DNA from: UMGS1474 sp050946775
GTDB lineage: Bacteria; Bacillota; Clostridia; Oscillospirales; Acutalibacteraceae
Direction: 5' to 3'
Assembly: GCA_050946775.1 (NCBI GenBank)
Contig: JBMNVL010000048.1
Span: forward strand, 1-14,058
Length of the DNA: 14,058 nucleotides
The translations under genes and the position numbers were made by a program. The notes beneath the pieces were generated by a model that saw only the letters and a program-made list of their open reading frames with translations, was not told the origin of the DNA and searched no databases. Shown here piece by piece: positions 13,571-14,058 of this stretch. The stretch's first letter is position 1. Each line of letters opens with the position of its first letter.

Positions 13571-14058
13571 TTACCGCTGCACGCGGCCGGAGCCGTCGCC
13601 GCCCATCAGGGCTTTGACCTCGTCCACGCTCATCAGGTTGAAGTCCCCCTCGATGGTGTGCTTGAGGCAGGAGGCCGCCACGGCGAATTCCAGCGCCTGC
13701 TGGTCGTCGTAGCCGTTGGTCAGCCCGTAGATCAGGCCGCCGCCAAAGCTGTCGCCGCCGCCGACGCGGTCGACGATCTGGATGGTGTATTTTTTGGAGG
13801 AATAGAATTCCTGGCCGTTATACAGCAGCGCCGACCAGTTGTTGCAGGAGGCCGAGATCGATTCCCGCAGGGTGATGGCCACCTTCTTGAAGCCGAGGGC
13901 GTCCACCAGCTGGCGCGCCACCGACTGATAACCCGACAGATCCAGCTCGCCCTTGGTAATGTCGGTCGCCTCGGCGCGGATGCCGAAGACGTCGGCGGCG
14001 TCTTCCTCGTTGGCGATCAGCACGTCGACGTACTGCATCAGCTCGCTCATCACCTGCT
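13571..14058 (-). CDS. kdgK: PfkB-family sugar kinase, likely 2-dehydro-3-deoxygluconokinase (5' end cut by window)
   Basis: Only the C-terminal 161 or so residues are visible. The frame stays open to the right edge, so the Met near 14050 is internal. It contains MQYVDVLIANEEDAADVFGI, VAITLRESISASCNNWSALL and the PfkB C-terminal signature DRVGGGDSFGGGLIYGL (GGGD in place of the more common GAGD), with the catalytic Asp retained. ALEFAVAASCLKHTIEGDFN follows, which is typical of KDG kinases in Firmicutes. Such kinases phosphorylate 2-keto-3-deoxygluconate in hexuronate breakdown, before KDPG aldolase. Substrate is inferred from recalled motifs; a related sugar kinase is possible. Not functionally linked to the pur genes, and separated by a strong terminator. 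Confidence 0.85.
   Translation of the reverse strand, partial: QVMSELMQYVDVLIANEEDAADVFGIRAEATDITKGELDLSGYQSVARQLVDALGFKKVAITLRESISASCNNWSALLYNGQEFYSSKKYTIQIVDRVGGGDSFGGGLIYGLTNGYDDQQALEFAVAASCLKHTIEGDFNLMSVDEVKALMGGDGSGRVQR

Overview
The window is GC-rich and almost entirely protein-coding on the minus strand. It most likely comes from a Clostridia-type Firmicute, probably a gut Oscillospirales/Ruminococcaceae-like lineage. This is inferred from the single-chain PurL, the stand-alone AICAR formyltransferase paired with a PurO-type IMP cyclohydrolase, the small YozG-like HTH protein, a zinc-ribbon/TM protein type common in gut Firmicutes, and the dispersed intergenic repeats. I could not check taxonomy by search.

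Positions 11178 down to 1 (minus strand) hold a de novo purine operon reading purE-purC-purF-purM-purN-purO-purH(AICAR formyltransferase only)-purD-purL. PurL runs off the left edge. Spacing is tight: purM and purN overlap by ATGA, and the gaps are 3 to 34 nt, except for a 354-nt repeat-filled gap before purD. Together the genes cover PRPP to IMP except for purB (adenylosuccinate lyase), and no purK is seen. A consensus promoter (TTGACA-N17-TATAAT) drives the operon. It is followed by a leader with a clear ZTP/ZMP (pfl-type) riboswitch and an intrinsic terminator just before the purE ribosome binding site. The sensed compound, ZMP (AICAR), is the substrate of the formyltransferase made by the operon. 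The PurF is notable: its PRPP-binding half looks intact, but the residues of the glutamine-hydrolysing site are missing.

Positions 11180-11740 contain no gene. They hold hairpins, including a perfect 21-bp inverted repeat, and copies of short dispersed repeats also found in the gap before purD.

Positions 11725-13519 are a small accessory segment bounded by two near-identical 48-bp terminator hairpins. It encodes a two-gene minus-strand unit (a zinc-ribbon protein with two C-terminal membrane segments, then an 81-residue protein of unknown function) and a divergent 71-residue HTH regulator. The two promoters overlap at their -35 boxes, so the regulator is a plausible controller of the unit. 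The two minus-strand genes are visibly AT-richer than everything around them.

Positions 13571-14058 hold the 3' part of a PfkB-family sugar kinase (KDG kinase-like), cut by the right edge. No rRNA, tRNA, CRISPR array or transposase gene was seen.
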